Below, piece by piece: positions 55,534 to 63,706 of a DNA stretch of 64,000 bases. This DNA is from Leptolyngbya ohadii IS1 (lineage in GTDB: Bacteria; Cyanobacteriota; Cyanobacteriia; Elainellales; Elainellaceae). A program made the translations under genes and the position numbers. The DNA is taken from positions 1,055,726 to 1,119,725 of the forward strand of contig NZ_NKFP01000004.1 of the NCBI RefSeq assembly GCF_002215035.1, given 5' to 3'. The notes under the pieces were generated by a model. It saw only the letters and a list, made by a program, of their open reading frames with translations. It made no database searches and was not told the origin of the DNA. How positions within the stretch are numbered: position 1 is the first letter of the stretch; the number at the start of each line of letters is the position of its first letter.

Positions 55534-56388
55534 TCAGGCGATCGAAGAAATCGACAACACCTGATTCAGTTTGCCGCTCTGGAAGCCTTCCAAGTCCAGC
55601 GTCACGTAAATAAAGCCAAAAGACTTAAAGGCGCTCACCAAATTCTCTAAATCTGTGGTCTGCACAAAGTCCTGAATTTGCTCGACAGGGAGTTCAATCC
55701 GCGCCGTATCTCCTGCCGATCGCACCCGCAGCGTTTTTAGTCCCAGCTTTCGCAGGTAGCGTTCTGCCTGCCCGACTCGCTGAAGTTTGGCGATCGTGAT
55801 TTCCTCCCCGTAGGGAAACCGGGAGCTGAGGCAGGGCTGGGCGGGTTTGTCCCACCAGGGCAATTCCAGAGACTTCGACAGTTCGCGCACTTCCAGCTTA
55901 GAGACCCCCACTTCGGCTAGGGGTGATCGTGCCCCCCGTTCCTTTGCCGCCTGGATGCCCGGACGATAATCGGACAAATCGTCGGCGTTGACCCCATCCA
56001 CCACGTAGGGATAGCCCCGCTCCAGTGCCAGGGGTTTAAGGGTGTCGTGCAGTTCGCTCTTGCAGAAATAGCAGCGGTTCACCGGATTCGATCGATAGTT
56101 AGGATTGTCCATTTCGTGGGTTTGAACCATTTCGTGGGCAATGCCAATTTCCGCTGCCTGAATTCGTGCATCCTCCATGTCTTCTGGCAAAAGAGACGGG
56201 GAAACGGCTGTGACGGCTAACGCCCGATCGCCCAACACATCAAAGGCGATTTTGGCAACCAGCGTACTATCGATGCCGCCGGAGTAGGCGATCAGCGCCC
56301 GATCCATTTCGGCAAATAATGCTCGTAACTGCTCTAATTTCTGCAATAGCATAGCTTTACTGCGGTTCTTTCGCTCAGCAGCGTACAT
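55534..56388 (-). CDS. larE: LarE-type ATP-dependent sulfur transferase
   Basis: PP-loop enzyme that supplies sulfur for the nickel-pincer cofactor of lactate racemase and related enzymes. LIAYSGGIDSTLVAKIAFDV is the PP-loop; CYFCKSELHDTLKPLA has a CxxC; QPCLSSRFPYGEEIT has the Cys that in characterised LarE proteins is sacrificed. The 284 residues match the family. An in-frame ATG at 56352 (MLLQKLEQLRAL) is a good alternative start. LarB and LarC are not in the window. In many cyanobacteria larE stands alone, so another sulfur acceptor is possible. Confidence 0.9.
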   Translation of the reverse strand: MYAAERKNRSKAMLLQKLEQLRALFAEMDRALIAYSGGIDSTLVAKIAFDVLGDRALAVTAVSPSLLPEDMEDARIQAAEIGIAHEMVQTHEMDNPNYRSNPVNRCYFCKSELHDTLKPLALERGYPYVVDGVNADDLSDYRPGIQAAKERGARSPLAEVGVSKLEVRELSKSLELPWWDKPAQPCLSSRFPYGEEITIAKLQRVGQAERYLRKLGLKTLRVRSAGDTARIELPVEQIQDFVQTTDLENLVSAFKSFGFIYVTLDLEGFQSGKLNQVLSISSIA

Positions 56389-56429
56389 TACTAGCCTAAC
56401 TAAAATAGCCTAGCTAATTTTGAGCTGGA

Positions 56430-56894
56430 TTATTGCTTTGCAGAAGACTGAAGATGAGCCACGATCGCCCTTAGCCCCAGCCGGTAGCTCTCTGCCCCAA
56501 AGCCGCTAATTTGTCCAATCGCCACGGGGGCAATGTAGGAATGCTGGCGAAACGCCTCCCGTCGATGAATATTGCTGAGGTGAACTTCGACCGTGGGAAT
56601 GGCAACGCCTGCGATCGCATCTCGAATGGCAATGCTGGTGTGAGTATAAGCGCCGGGATTAATCACAATGCCCTGATGCACCCCCATCGCTGCCTGAATC
56701 GTATCAATTAATGCGCCTTCGTGATTAGACTGAAACGGAGTGACTTTAACCGGAATTCCCTCTTTTTGGAACTGCTCGGCATCCGCCACCAGCATGTGAT
56801 TGATGTCGTCAAGCGTCGCTGAACCGTAAACGCCAGGCTCGCGCTGCCCCAGAAGGTTGAGATTTGGTCCGTGCAGGACAAGAATGCTATACAC
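56430..56894 (-). CDS. aroQ: 3-dehydroquinate dehydratase, type II
   Basis: Third step of the shikimate pathway. The 154 residues have the type II motifs [21 protein letters not shown] (catalytic Tyr nearby), [33 protein letters not shown] and [19 protein letters not shown] with the catalytic His. GGAG-like ribosome site not obvious. It lies 41 bp upstream of larE and is read the same way, so both may share a transcript. Confidence 0.96.
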   Translation of the reverse strand: MYSILVLHGPNLNLLGQREPGVYGSATLDDINHMLVADAEQFQKEGIPVKVTPFQSNHEGALIDTIQAAMGVHQGIVINPGAYTHTSIAIRDAIAGVAIPTVEVHLSNIHRREAFRQHSYIAPVAIGQISGFGAESYRLGLRAIVAHLQSSAKQ

Positions 56895-57300
56895 AGTTAG
56901 ATTTATCGAGGCTAATCGTCATAGGTAACAGAAGACGATTAAACCATTTTGAATGAAAGCTTGAATACTAGTTTTCAAATATCAGCTTTTATCAGCTTTC
57001 CTTCAAGTTGCAGCCTTTAGAGAGCTATTGAAGAATAGCCAGGAAGAATACCTAAAATAGAATAACGAACTTACCGACTCTAGCCCATTAAAACTTTCCG
57101 ATTAAGGGCGTAAAATCTTTGCTGCCAACCTCAGATGAAATATAGTAGCCCGCTTTGGATGCACATCGAGACGCAGTTTAAAGCCGTACAGCTATAGGCA
57201 GACTGTACTCACAGACAAACTAAAGCTCGTTTGTCCACGCAGAAATATCTTGTCTTGACCAAGACAGCTCGATCGCCCGAAGATTTTTCAGCATTCCAGC
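56895..57300. other. Gene-free region upstream of aroQ
   Basis: About 400 bp with no supported gene. Several TATA-like words near 57055-57140 (for example AAAATAGAATAACG) suit promoters. Small inverted words (TTGTCTTGACCAAGACAGC near 57250) may form a hairpin (GTCTTG-ACC-CAAGAC). Confidence 0.45.
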
Positions 57301-57414
57301 TTAAACCTCGTGGGCATTAAGCTTGTCAATGTTGCCCCAATGCTCGGTTTGCAACTTTTGCAGCCAGCTGTACACCGCCTGGCTAACTGCCTCAGGAAGG
57401 CGAACTAAACTCAA
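57301..57414 (-). CDS. Candidate very small protein (37 residues)
   Basis: A TTG at 57414, preceded by GAGG five bases upstream, opens a 37-codon frame with a helical, protein-like sequence (SLVRLPEAVSQAVYSWLQKL, then QTEHWGNIDKLNAHEV). It begins 24 bp after the stop of the 46-residue gene and may be cotranscribed with it. I recognise no family. It may instead be the end of a frameshifted longer gene. Low confidence because of the rare start and size. Confidence 0.35.
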   Translation of the reverse strand: MSLVRLPEAVSQAVYSWLQKLQTEHWGNIDKLNAHEV

Positions 57415-57437
57415 CCCTACCTCAGCTCTGATAAACC

Positions 57438-57578
57438 TTAACGATAGCGACGATCGTTATCTCGCACGGGGACTGGGATCGGTTCGGGTTCAGGCTGCGC
57501 GTCGGGACCCAGGAGTGCTTCGATGAGCTTACCTGCCCACTCTTTCAGCTTTTCCAACACCTTTTCAATGTAGTCCAT
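57438..57578 (-). CDS. Small amphipathic Pro-rich protein (46 residues)
   Basis: An ATG at 57578 with AAGGAG about 10 bp upstream opens a 46-codon frame. MDYIEKVLEKLKEWAGKLIE is an amphipathic helix, followed by ALLGPDAQPEPEPIPVPV and a charged tail ending RRYR. I recall similar short cyanobacterial proteins with a helix plus a PEPEPIPVPV tail, but no assigned role. The strong ribosome site and composition make it a likely true gene. Confidence 0.7.
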   Translation of the reverse strand: MDYIEKVLEKLKEWAGKLIEALLGPDAQPEPEPIPVPVRDNDRRYR

Positions 57579-57846
57579 TAATCGGAAAGCTCCTTAACGT
57601 AAGCCCAAACACCCGCATTGTCGGTGGAAGGACAAAGCAGGTCTTGTATTTGACATTACTCCTTCATCATATCGAATCAACAGAAATGATCAAGGGTGAA
57701 GGGAGGAGATCTGTGGGTTCAGCAGCTTAGATCAGGTCTGCCCCACGACAGATATGCCGAAAATAGCTTCAGTCGGAGTTTATCGGGCATGAGGCAGTCT
57801 CCAGAGCCGATCGCCGCCAAAGGTAAGTTGGAGTCTCGGTCGGAAT

Positions 57847-58062
57847 TTAACCCACTTTTTCTAACTGATCGTTCCGCAACCAGATATTAGGGGTTGGCAC
57901 ATAGCCAAATTTAACGAGGGCATAGTCTCCCTTGAGTTCCAGCACTTCGCCTTTGGTTTCAAACAGGTAGGGCGGGAAGCGCGGATCGCTTGCCTTTGCC
58001 TCCAGGCTATTGTCCAGCTTTTCGCGAACAGCACGAACGATATCACCTTTCTTGACTGCCAT
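57847..58062 (-). CDS. ndhO: NAD(P)H-quinone oxidoreductase subunit O
   Basis: Small peripheral subunit of the cyanobacterial NDH-1 complex, unique to oxygenic phototrophs; it affects cyclic electron flow. The 71 residues [20 protein letters not shown], then [20 protein letters not shown] and [14 protein letters not shown] match NdhO well. Soluble, facing the cytosol. It is read in the same direction as the TPR-like gene upstream (112 bp). The left flank (57579-57846) shows no gene. Confidence 0.95.
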   Translation of the reverse strand: MAVKKGDIVRAVREKLDNSLEAKASDPRFPPYLFETKGEVLELKGDYALVKFGYVPTPNIWLRNDQLEKVG

Positions 58063-58174
58063 CGATCAATCCCAATGCTTCAAAAGGTCTGCCTTTAAAG
58101 ATATCTTGGGTTGGCGACAAGCAAAAGGCTTAAGCGATCGCAATCCCTCCGATTAGACGAACGAATAAAAAAGC

Positions 58175-58975
58175 TCAATCCTGACGGGGAGCCTGCACCT
58201 GAAACGAGCCATCGGGAGCCAGCATTACCTGACCACCAAGCGCCTGAATCCGATCAATTGCCGTCTTGCGAGTGCGATCGTCCGGTGCGTTGGTCAATAC
58301 CATTGCCCATGATGCAATCTGAGCTGATTTGCTGTTGGGATTACGGGCTAGAAATGCCGCCGTTTGTGCTGAGACTTGAGCCGCCGTCTCGCTACCGGGC
58401 AACGAGGACTGTTTTGCCCACTCCGCTGCCGTTTCAAACGATCGCCGTGCCGCTTCGCCGTCTCCCACAAAAAGAAGCTGATCAATTGCCAGCTGTCGCC
58501 ACGCAAAGAAAGACTGGGGTGGGTCGTTCGGCTTCAAACGCTCCAGGGCACGCTGTATGATTTCGGTCGATCGGTCTGGCAGTCCGGCATACATGGAGCC
58601 GCTGGTCGAGAGGAAGGTGTACGCCTGGATAAAGCGCGGGTCGCGATCGAGAATAATTTCAAAATAGTCGGGGCTGAGGCGGTAATCGGACTTGCCACGG
58701 GCAGTGCTGTCCCCGAAATACTGCACAAAGTTGAGAAATGTCCAGTCTGCCAGCAGATTGTCGAACCCGAGGGACGGCATTTTTTTCAGCAGGGACAGCC
58801 GCGCCGACTCCGCTTCAACTTCCTGGCGAATCTGTGCCTCACTGGCAGTTTGGCTATCTGCCCGAAGCTGCTCCAGGCGGGGCTGTTGCAGAAAACCGAT
58901 CGCCGTAATGCAGACCACAACGAGCAGAAGCGGCAGAATAAACTCCAATCCAATACGGCGCAGGATAGTAGGCAT
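58175..58975 (-). CDS. Conserved cyanobacterial membrane-anchored protein
   Basis: A 266-residue protein. An N-terminal membrane helix (GLEFILPLLLVVVCITAIGF) is followed by a coiled-coil-like segment (LEQLRADSQTASEAQIRQEV) and a helical repeat domain: FDNLLADWTFLNFVQYFGDS, LSPDYFEIILDRDPRFIQAY, GLPDRSTEIIQRALERL and AARRSFETAAEWAKQSS resemble TPR-like pairs. I chose the ATG at 58975 over a GTG at 59002. The last 30 residues are flexible. The family is known only as a cyanobacterial hypothetical. Confidence 0.8.
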   Translation of the reverse strand: MPTILRRIGLEFILPLLLVVVCITAIGFLQQPRLEQLRADSQTASEAQIRQEVEAESARLSLLKKMPSLGFDNLLADWTFLNFVQYFGDSTARGKSDYRLSPDYFEIILDRDPRFIQAYTFLSTSGSMYAGLPDRSTEIIQRALERLKPNDPPQSFFAWRQLAIDQLLFVGDGEAARRSFETAAEWAKQSSLPGSETAAQVSAQTAAFLARNPNSKSAQIASWAMVLTNAPDDRTRKTAIDRIQALGGQVMLAPDGSFQVQAPRQD

Positions 58976-59110
58976 AGCGGGGGATAGCTTAGCTGAGTTC
59001 ACGGTTCTCGTTTAGCTCTCGTTCACGGTTTGGGAATTACAGGTCGCAATTACAGGTTGGAACTAGTCGCAACTCCAGGTCGCAACGACAGAGTAGGAAT
59101 GGCTTCGATC

Positions 59111-59144
59111 GCTATTTCACTTGCTATTTCACTTGCTATTTCAC
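59111..59144. repeat. 12-bp tandem repeat
   Basis: GCTATTTCACTT occurs twice in full and a third time as GCTATTTCAC. It lies in the gap between the divergent genes at 58975 and 59380. Confidence 0.85.
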
Positions 59145-59379
59145 ATTTTCTGAAGTGAGAGCAGCGCAGCAGGGCATATTAACCTATAACCCGCCCGATT
59201 CTATAGTTCCCCAAATTTTGTCTCAAAATTGCCCTATTTGCCTCATTTAATTGAGCCAACAAATTGCTCGAAATCCTATCCTGGCTGGCACCCATTGCCA
59301 ATTGACCCGTGCGATCGGGTTAGCCATTCCCGAAAAGGAGTGCCAAGATCAGGGAAAGACCGGAACCGTCGAAATTCCT

Positions 59380-60912
59380 ATGCCTGAATCGCGTGATTCG
59401 CTTGCTCAACACTACCACCAGCGCACCAAATACGATCCCGAAACCCTGTCCGATCGCAATTTGGACTGGGACAATCAGCCTTCCCCGTTCAAAGAGTACA
59501 AGCTGGGCGTTTCCTTTGACCTGAGACCTCATCTGAAGCCGATCGACACTGCCGGAACGGAAAGGGAGTTTTGGCATCGACTGTCGCGCCTGCTGTTTTG
59601 TACCTATGGCTTGACCGTGAGTATGCTAACCCTGCGTGGCGATCCGGTCTATCTGCGGGCGACCCCGTCGGCGGGTGGACTGTATCCGGCGGAGGTGTAC
59701 TTGATTTCGCGCGGCACTCCCTTCCTGCCTGCGGGACTCTACCACTACCAGCCCCAGTCCCATGCGCTGCTGCATTTTTGGGATAGCGAAGTCTGGACAG
59801 CTCTGCAAAATGCTTGCTTCTGGCATCCGGCTCTGGAGGCAACACAAATGGCGATCGTGGTCACGGGTATCTTCTACCGATCATCCTGGCGGTATCAGGA
59901 TCGGGCATATCGACGGGTGATGCTGGACACGGGGCACCTGCTGGGCAACCTGGAACTCGCCAGCACCATTAACGATTTTCGTCCACACCTGATCGGCGGA
60001 TTTATGGACGATGCGGTGAATCGCCTGATGTATCTAGACGGCAAAGAAGAAGGGACGATCGCCGTGCTTGCCCTGGCAGACCTTCAGGACATTCAGCAAA
60101 ACCTGCCCCTTGCGCCTACAGTCCTGGCTTCCACTACCAATCGAAATTACTCCAAACTGGAAGAAGGCGAACTGCTCCCCGCACTGCACCAAGCTAGCAG
60201 CATCCCCGAATCCGATAATCCGCCCACGCTCAAACAGCTTGCCGTAAAGCGCGATGACGAGATTCCGCGCCGTGACAAGTACAATTTTCCCTTCTGCCTC
60301 AAAGTCTCGACCGTCAGTTTCCCAATCGACTGGGGCAAACAGCTCGTTGACCTGGAAACGACGATTCTGAAGCGACGATCGACTCGCGCCTACAGCGGTA
60401 CAAACCTGACTTTGGACGAACTCAAGGCGTTGCTCGACTTTACCTACCAGCCGCAAAACTCGATCGATCAGCATCTTGACGCATCGCCCGACTACTGCGA
60501 CCTCAGCCTGATCGAAACCTTCCTTGCCGTGTCTGGCGTAGATGGCTTAGAGGAAGGCTGCTACTACTATGCCCCTAAAGCGCAGGAACTCCGGCAAATC
60601 CGGTTTAAGAACTTCCGGCAGGAACTCCACTACCTCTGCCTGGGGCAAAACCTGGGACGCGATGCCGCCGTGGTGCTGTTTCACACCGCTGATTTAGAGA
60701 AAGCCGTGATGCAGTATGGCGATCGGGCTTACCGCTACTTACATCTGGATGCCGGACATCTGGGACAGCGGCTCAACCTGGCAGCAATCCGGCTGGGGCT
60801 GGGCGTGAGCGGGATCGGCGGCTATTTTGACGATCGGGTAAATGAGGTGTTGGGCATTCCGGCGGATGAAGCAGTTTTGTATATTACGACGCTGGGGAGG
60901 GCGAAGGGGTAA
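59380..60912 (+). CDS. SagB/ThcOx-type nitroreductase-fold dehydrogenase (two domains)
   Basis: A 510-residue FMN-dependent nitroreductase-fold protein with two repeats of the domain. The first half has TPSAGGLYPAEVYLISRGTP and a GLYHYQP segment; the second has KRRSTRAYSGTNLTLDELKA, GCYYYAPKAQEL and a LDAGHLGQRLNLAAIRLGLG block, and both halves carry the DTGHLLGN/DAGHLGQ helix. In RiPP clusters SagB oxidises azolines to azoles, but no cyclodehydratase or precursor gene is nearby. Start at the ATG 59380 (MPESRDSLAQHYHQRTKYD); a TTG at 59251 extends it with a non-conserved stretch. Its 3' end overlaps rlmD by 29 bp, tail to tail. Confidence 0.88.
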   Translation: MPESRDSLAQHYHQRTKYDPETLSDRNLDWDNQPSPFKEYKLGVSFDLRPHLKPIDTAGTEREFWHRLSRLLFCTYGLTVSMLTLRGDPVYLRATPSAGGLYPAEVYLISRGTPFLPAGLYHYQPQSHALLHFWDSEVWTALQNACFWHPALEATQMAIVVTGIFYRSSWRYQDRAYRRVMLDTGHLLGNLELASTINDFRPHLIGGFMDDAVNRLMYLDGKEEGTIAVLALADLQDIQQNLPLAPTVLASTTNRNYSKLEEGELLPALHQASSIPESDNPPTLKQLAVKRDDEIPRRDKYNFPFCLKVSTVSFPIDWGKQLVDLETTILKRRSTRAYSGTNLTLDELKALLDFTYQPQNSIDQHLDASPDYCDLSLIETFLAVSGVDGLEEGCYYYAPKAQELRQIRFKNFRQELHYLCLGQNLGRDAAVVLFHTADLEKAVMQYGDRAYRYLHLDAGHLGQRLNLAAIRLGLGVSGIGGYFDDRVNEVLGIPADEAVLYITTLGRAKG

Positions 60913-62389
60913 GTTTCTTCAAAAAAGCTGCTGCCTCCACATGAGCCGTTTGGGGAAAGAAATCTGCCGGCTGTACCTGGGTTAGTTCGTACTGGGAACT
61001 GAGGAGTTTGAGATCGCGGGCGAGGGTAGAGGGGTTGCAGCTCACGTAGACAATGCGATCGGGTTGCATCTGGAGCAGGGTTTCGATCACGGAAGCTTCG
61101 CAGCCTTTGCGCGGGGGGTCGAGTAGGACAACGTCTGGGCTGATATCAAGCTGGGGCAGAATGGCTTCGGTTTTGCCGATGTGGAAGGTGGCGTTGGTGA
61201 TTTGGTTCAGGGCAGCGTTGGCGTTGGCTTGCTCGATCGCTTCTGGCTGAAGTTCGATGCCGATCGCCTGTCGGACTTGCCTAGCGAGGGGGAGGGTCAG
61301 GGTGCCAATGCCACAGTAGGCATCCACGAGGATTTCGGTGCCCTGGAAGTTGAGCTGCCGCTGGATGAATTGCAGGAGGGCTTCCGCCTGTTCGGTGTTG
61401 ACCTGGAAAAAGGTAGTGGGCTGGATGCGGAACTGAAGATCGGCAAGAATTTCCGTAATAAAATCCTCTCCGGCGATGCAGCGGGTTTCGCTGCCGAAAA
61501 TAGCGTTAGTGCGATCGGGGTTCACGTTCAGACAAACGCCCTTCAGGTCGGGGTAGCGATCGAGCCAGGTTTGTGCCTGTTCATTGAGGTTTGTCAGCTT
61601 GCCCGTTCTTGCCACGATCGTCAGCAATACTTCTCCGGTGCGCCGTCCGATTCGCAGTCCCAGATGGCGTATTTCTCCCCGATGGGTGGTTTCGTCGTAG
61701 ATTGACCAGCCGATCGCCTGGATGTCCCGCTTGATCTCAGCCAGAAAGGGATTGAGCCGCTGATCCTGGATCGGGCACTGATTGAGGTTAATCAAGTGGT
61801 GGCTACCTTTCTGAAAATAGCCTGCCTGCACGGTGCGCCGCTGCGCTTGAGGAGATTTACCGGAGGTAATAGACACCTGAACGGGATAGGTTGCCTTGTT
61901 GCGGTAGTCGAGGGCAGAACTGACTGCCAGAACCGGATTGACCGGAGGCTGCACAAATCCGCCGATGCGCTCCAGGTCTTGAATCACCAGATTTCGCTTT
62001 GCCTCAAGCTGATAGGCATAGTCAATCTGCTGCCACTGACAGCCGCCGCACTTGTCCGCCACAATGCAGCCTGGACGCACCCGATGTTCAGACGGCTCAA
62101 TGATTTCGTGCAGCTTGCCGTAGGCGTAGGTCGGTTTCACCCGCAGTAAGCGTACCCAGAGACGATCGCCCGGAACCGTATCCGGCACAAAAATCACCCG
62201 TCCCTGCCAGCGTCCCACCCCGGAACCATCGTGGTTGAGGTCGGAAATGGTGAGGTCGAGCAGCTGTCCCTGCTGCCACTGTTGCTGATGGGAGTCCTGA
62301 TGGGAGTCCTGACGGGATTCTTGATGTTCCTGATGGGATTGCCGATCTTCTAGCTTGCTCATGCGATCCTGCGAGTGGTGCCGCTGCAT
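60884..62389 (-). CDS. rlmD: 23S rRNA (uracil-C5)-methyltransferase RlmD
   Basis: Methylates U1939-type positions in 23S rRNA (family RumA). It has a TRAM domain (QGQLLDLTISDLNHDGSGVG), the [4Fe-4S] Cys set (CIVADKCGGCQWQQ then NQCPIQD), and a SAM domain with VDAYCGIGTLTLPLARQV, LDPPRKGCEASVIE and the catalytic YVSCNPSTLARDL. The N-terminus is expanded by a 12-bp tandem duplication coding for copies of Gln-Asp-Ser-His (about residues 18-35). A second ATG at 62362 (MSKLEDRQSHQ) is an alternative start. 501 residues. Confidence 0.95.
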   Translation of the reverse strand: MQRHHSQDRMSKLEDRQSHQEHQESRQDSHQDSHQQQWQQGQLLDLTISDLNHDGSGVGRWQGRVIFVPDTVPGDRLWVRLLRVKPTYAYGKLHEIIEPSEHRVRPGCIVADKCGGCQWQQIDYAYQLEAKRNLVIQDLERIGGFVQPPVNPVLAVSSALDYRNKATYPVQVSITSGKSPQAQRRTVQAGYFQKGSHHLINLNQCPIQDQRLNPFLAEIKRDIQAIGWSIYDETTHRGEIRHLGLRIGRRTGEVLLTIVARTGKLTNLNEQAQTWLDRYPDLKGVCLNVNPDRTNAIFGSETRCIAGEDFITEILADLQFRIQPTTFFQVNTEQAEALLQFIQRQLNFQGTEILVDAYCGIGTLTLPLARQVRQAIGIELQPEAIEQANANAALNQITNATFHIGKTEAILPQLDISPDVVLLDPPRKGCEASVIETLLQMQPDRIVYVSCNPSTLARDLKLLSSQYELTQVQPADFFPQTAHVEAAAFLKKLTPSPSPAS

Positions 62390-62520
62390 TTTCTTGCCTA
62401 CATTGTCCTTCCCCAGTCTGACAAATCTAAGAACAATCGGAAGGCACTCCTCAAAGAAGATTTATTCTTCGACAATTCCCCTACAATAATGAGCGAGATT
62501 GCGTAACGAAATATTTACCC

Positions 62521-63456
62521 ATGCGAGTAGTAGCTCTTGTCCCTGGCGGGGTTGGCGACCAAATCCTGTTTTTTCCGACCCTGGACGATCTAAAGCGCAA
62601 TTATCCCGATGCTGAGATCGATGTTGTGGTAGAACCGCGATCGAAGTCCGTTTATCGGCTGTCGAAGTCGGTCAGCGATGTGATTCCCTTTGACTTTAAA
62701 GATCGAAACAGTCCCGCAGATTGGGCAAACCTCCTGGGCATTATGCGCGATCGCGACTATGAAGCTGTCCTGACGCTAAATCGGGGCTGGGGCACAGGCT
62801 TACTGCTCTGGCTAAGCGGAATTGAGACTCGCGTGGGATTCGACAACAGCGGCGGCAGCGGCTTTCTTACAAACAAAGTGCCGTTTAAGAACGATCAGTA
62901 TGCGGCGAGAAAGTATCACGACCTGCTTCAGGGATTTGGCATCAGCTCTCCCTGTCCGCCTCCCAGCATTACCGTTCCTAGAAGCGAGCTGGACTGGGCA
63001 GAGATGGAGCAAAAGCGGCTGGGCGTCAGCAGCTATGTGATGATCTATCCTGGCTCCAGCCCAAGTGGATCATATCCGGTGGAAAGCTGGCAGCGCATTG
63101 TTCAGGACTTCCTGCAAAAGCAGCCCGATCTAACGCTCGTCGTTGCTCAGGACGAAAATAACAGCGAACTTGTCGCCCAACTCACCCAGGCTTGTCCTAC
63201 GCTAAAGGTCACGAAACCCGGAGACATTGGCAGACTCGCCGCTATGATTGCCGGAGCCACGCTGATGATCTGCCCCGAAAGTGACGCAATGCAGTTGGCG
63301 ATCGCGCTTCAGGTGTTCACGCTGGCAATGTTTGGGTCGAATGATCCGGCTAAGCTACTGCCGCAGAGCGATAAGTTTTTGGGCATTCAGTCGCCGACGG
63401 GCAAGCTGGCAGATATTACGCCAGATCAGGTGTTAACGAAGGTTTGGGGCGGCTAA
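62521..63456 (+). CDS. Glycosyltransferase family 9 protein (heptosyltransferase-like)
   Basis: A 311-residue GT-B enzyme of the LPS heptosyltransferase family. VALVPGGVGDQILFFPTLDD opens the Rossmann domain, LNRGWGTGLLLWLSGIETRV follows, and IYPGSSPSGSYPVESWQRIV is the second-domain nucleotide loop, with GATLMICPESDAMQLAIAL as the ADP/NDP site. The sugar transferred is unknown; cyanobacterial members build cell-surface polysaccharide. Start ATG at 62521 is clear; the gene is alone. Confidence 0.9.
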   Translation: MRVVALVPGGVGDQILFFPTLDDLKRNYPDAEIDVVVEPRSKSVYRLSKSVSDVIPFDFKDRNSPADWANLLGIMRDRDYEAVLTLNRGWGTGLLLWLSGIETRVGFDNSGGSGFLTNKVPFKNDQYAARKYHDLLQGFGISSPCPPPSITVPRSELDWAEMEQKRLGVSSYVMIYPGSSPSGSYPVESWQRIVQDFLQKQPDLTLVVAQDENNSELVAQLTQACPTLKVTKPGDIGRLAAMIAGATLMICPESDAMQLAIALQVFTLAMFGSNDPAKLLPQSDKFLGIQSPTGKLADITPDQVLTKVWGG

Positions 63457-63484
63457 AACAGACGACTCAAGATCTGGTAAATCC

Positions 63485-63676
63485 TGTGGGGTGGGTATCT
63501 TGCCCGCCCAAATTTGGGCAAACATAAGTTTATAAACTGAGTTTTTTACAAATCTGCTGTTGATGAGGTGGGGGAGGCAGAGCCTCCGATGAATTATTCC
63601 AACGCAGAGCATTGGAACGAGGGTAAATTTTTTGTTGCGGCGGCTGGTAAGGGCGGATTGCGAATCGCCCCTACGG
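63485..63676. repeat. Cluster of interspersed cyanobacterial repeats
   Basis: Three elements between the GT9 and thiG genes: 63485-63509 (TGTGGGGTGGGTATCTTGCC and on), nearly the same as 25492-25516 inverted; 63573-63617, two small hairpins sharing GCAGAGC (GGAGGC/GCCTCC and TTCCAA/TTGGAA); and 63650-63676 (GGCGGATTGCGAATCGCCCC). These forms recur in many cyanobacterial genomes, from memory. Confidence 0.7.
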
Positions 63677-63706
63677 GATGTGTGGCACAGCTTTAGCAAC
63701 AGGATG

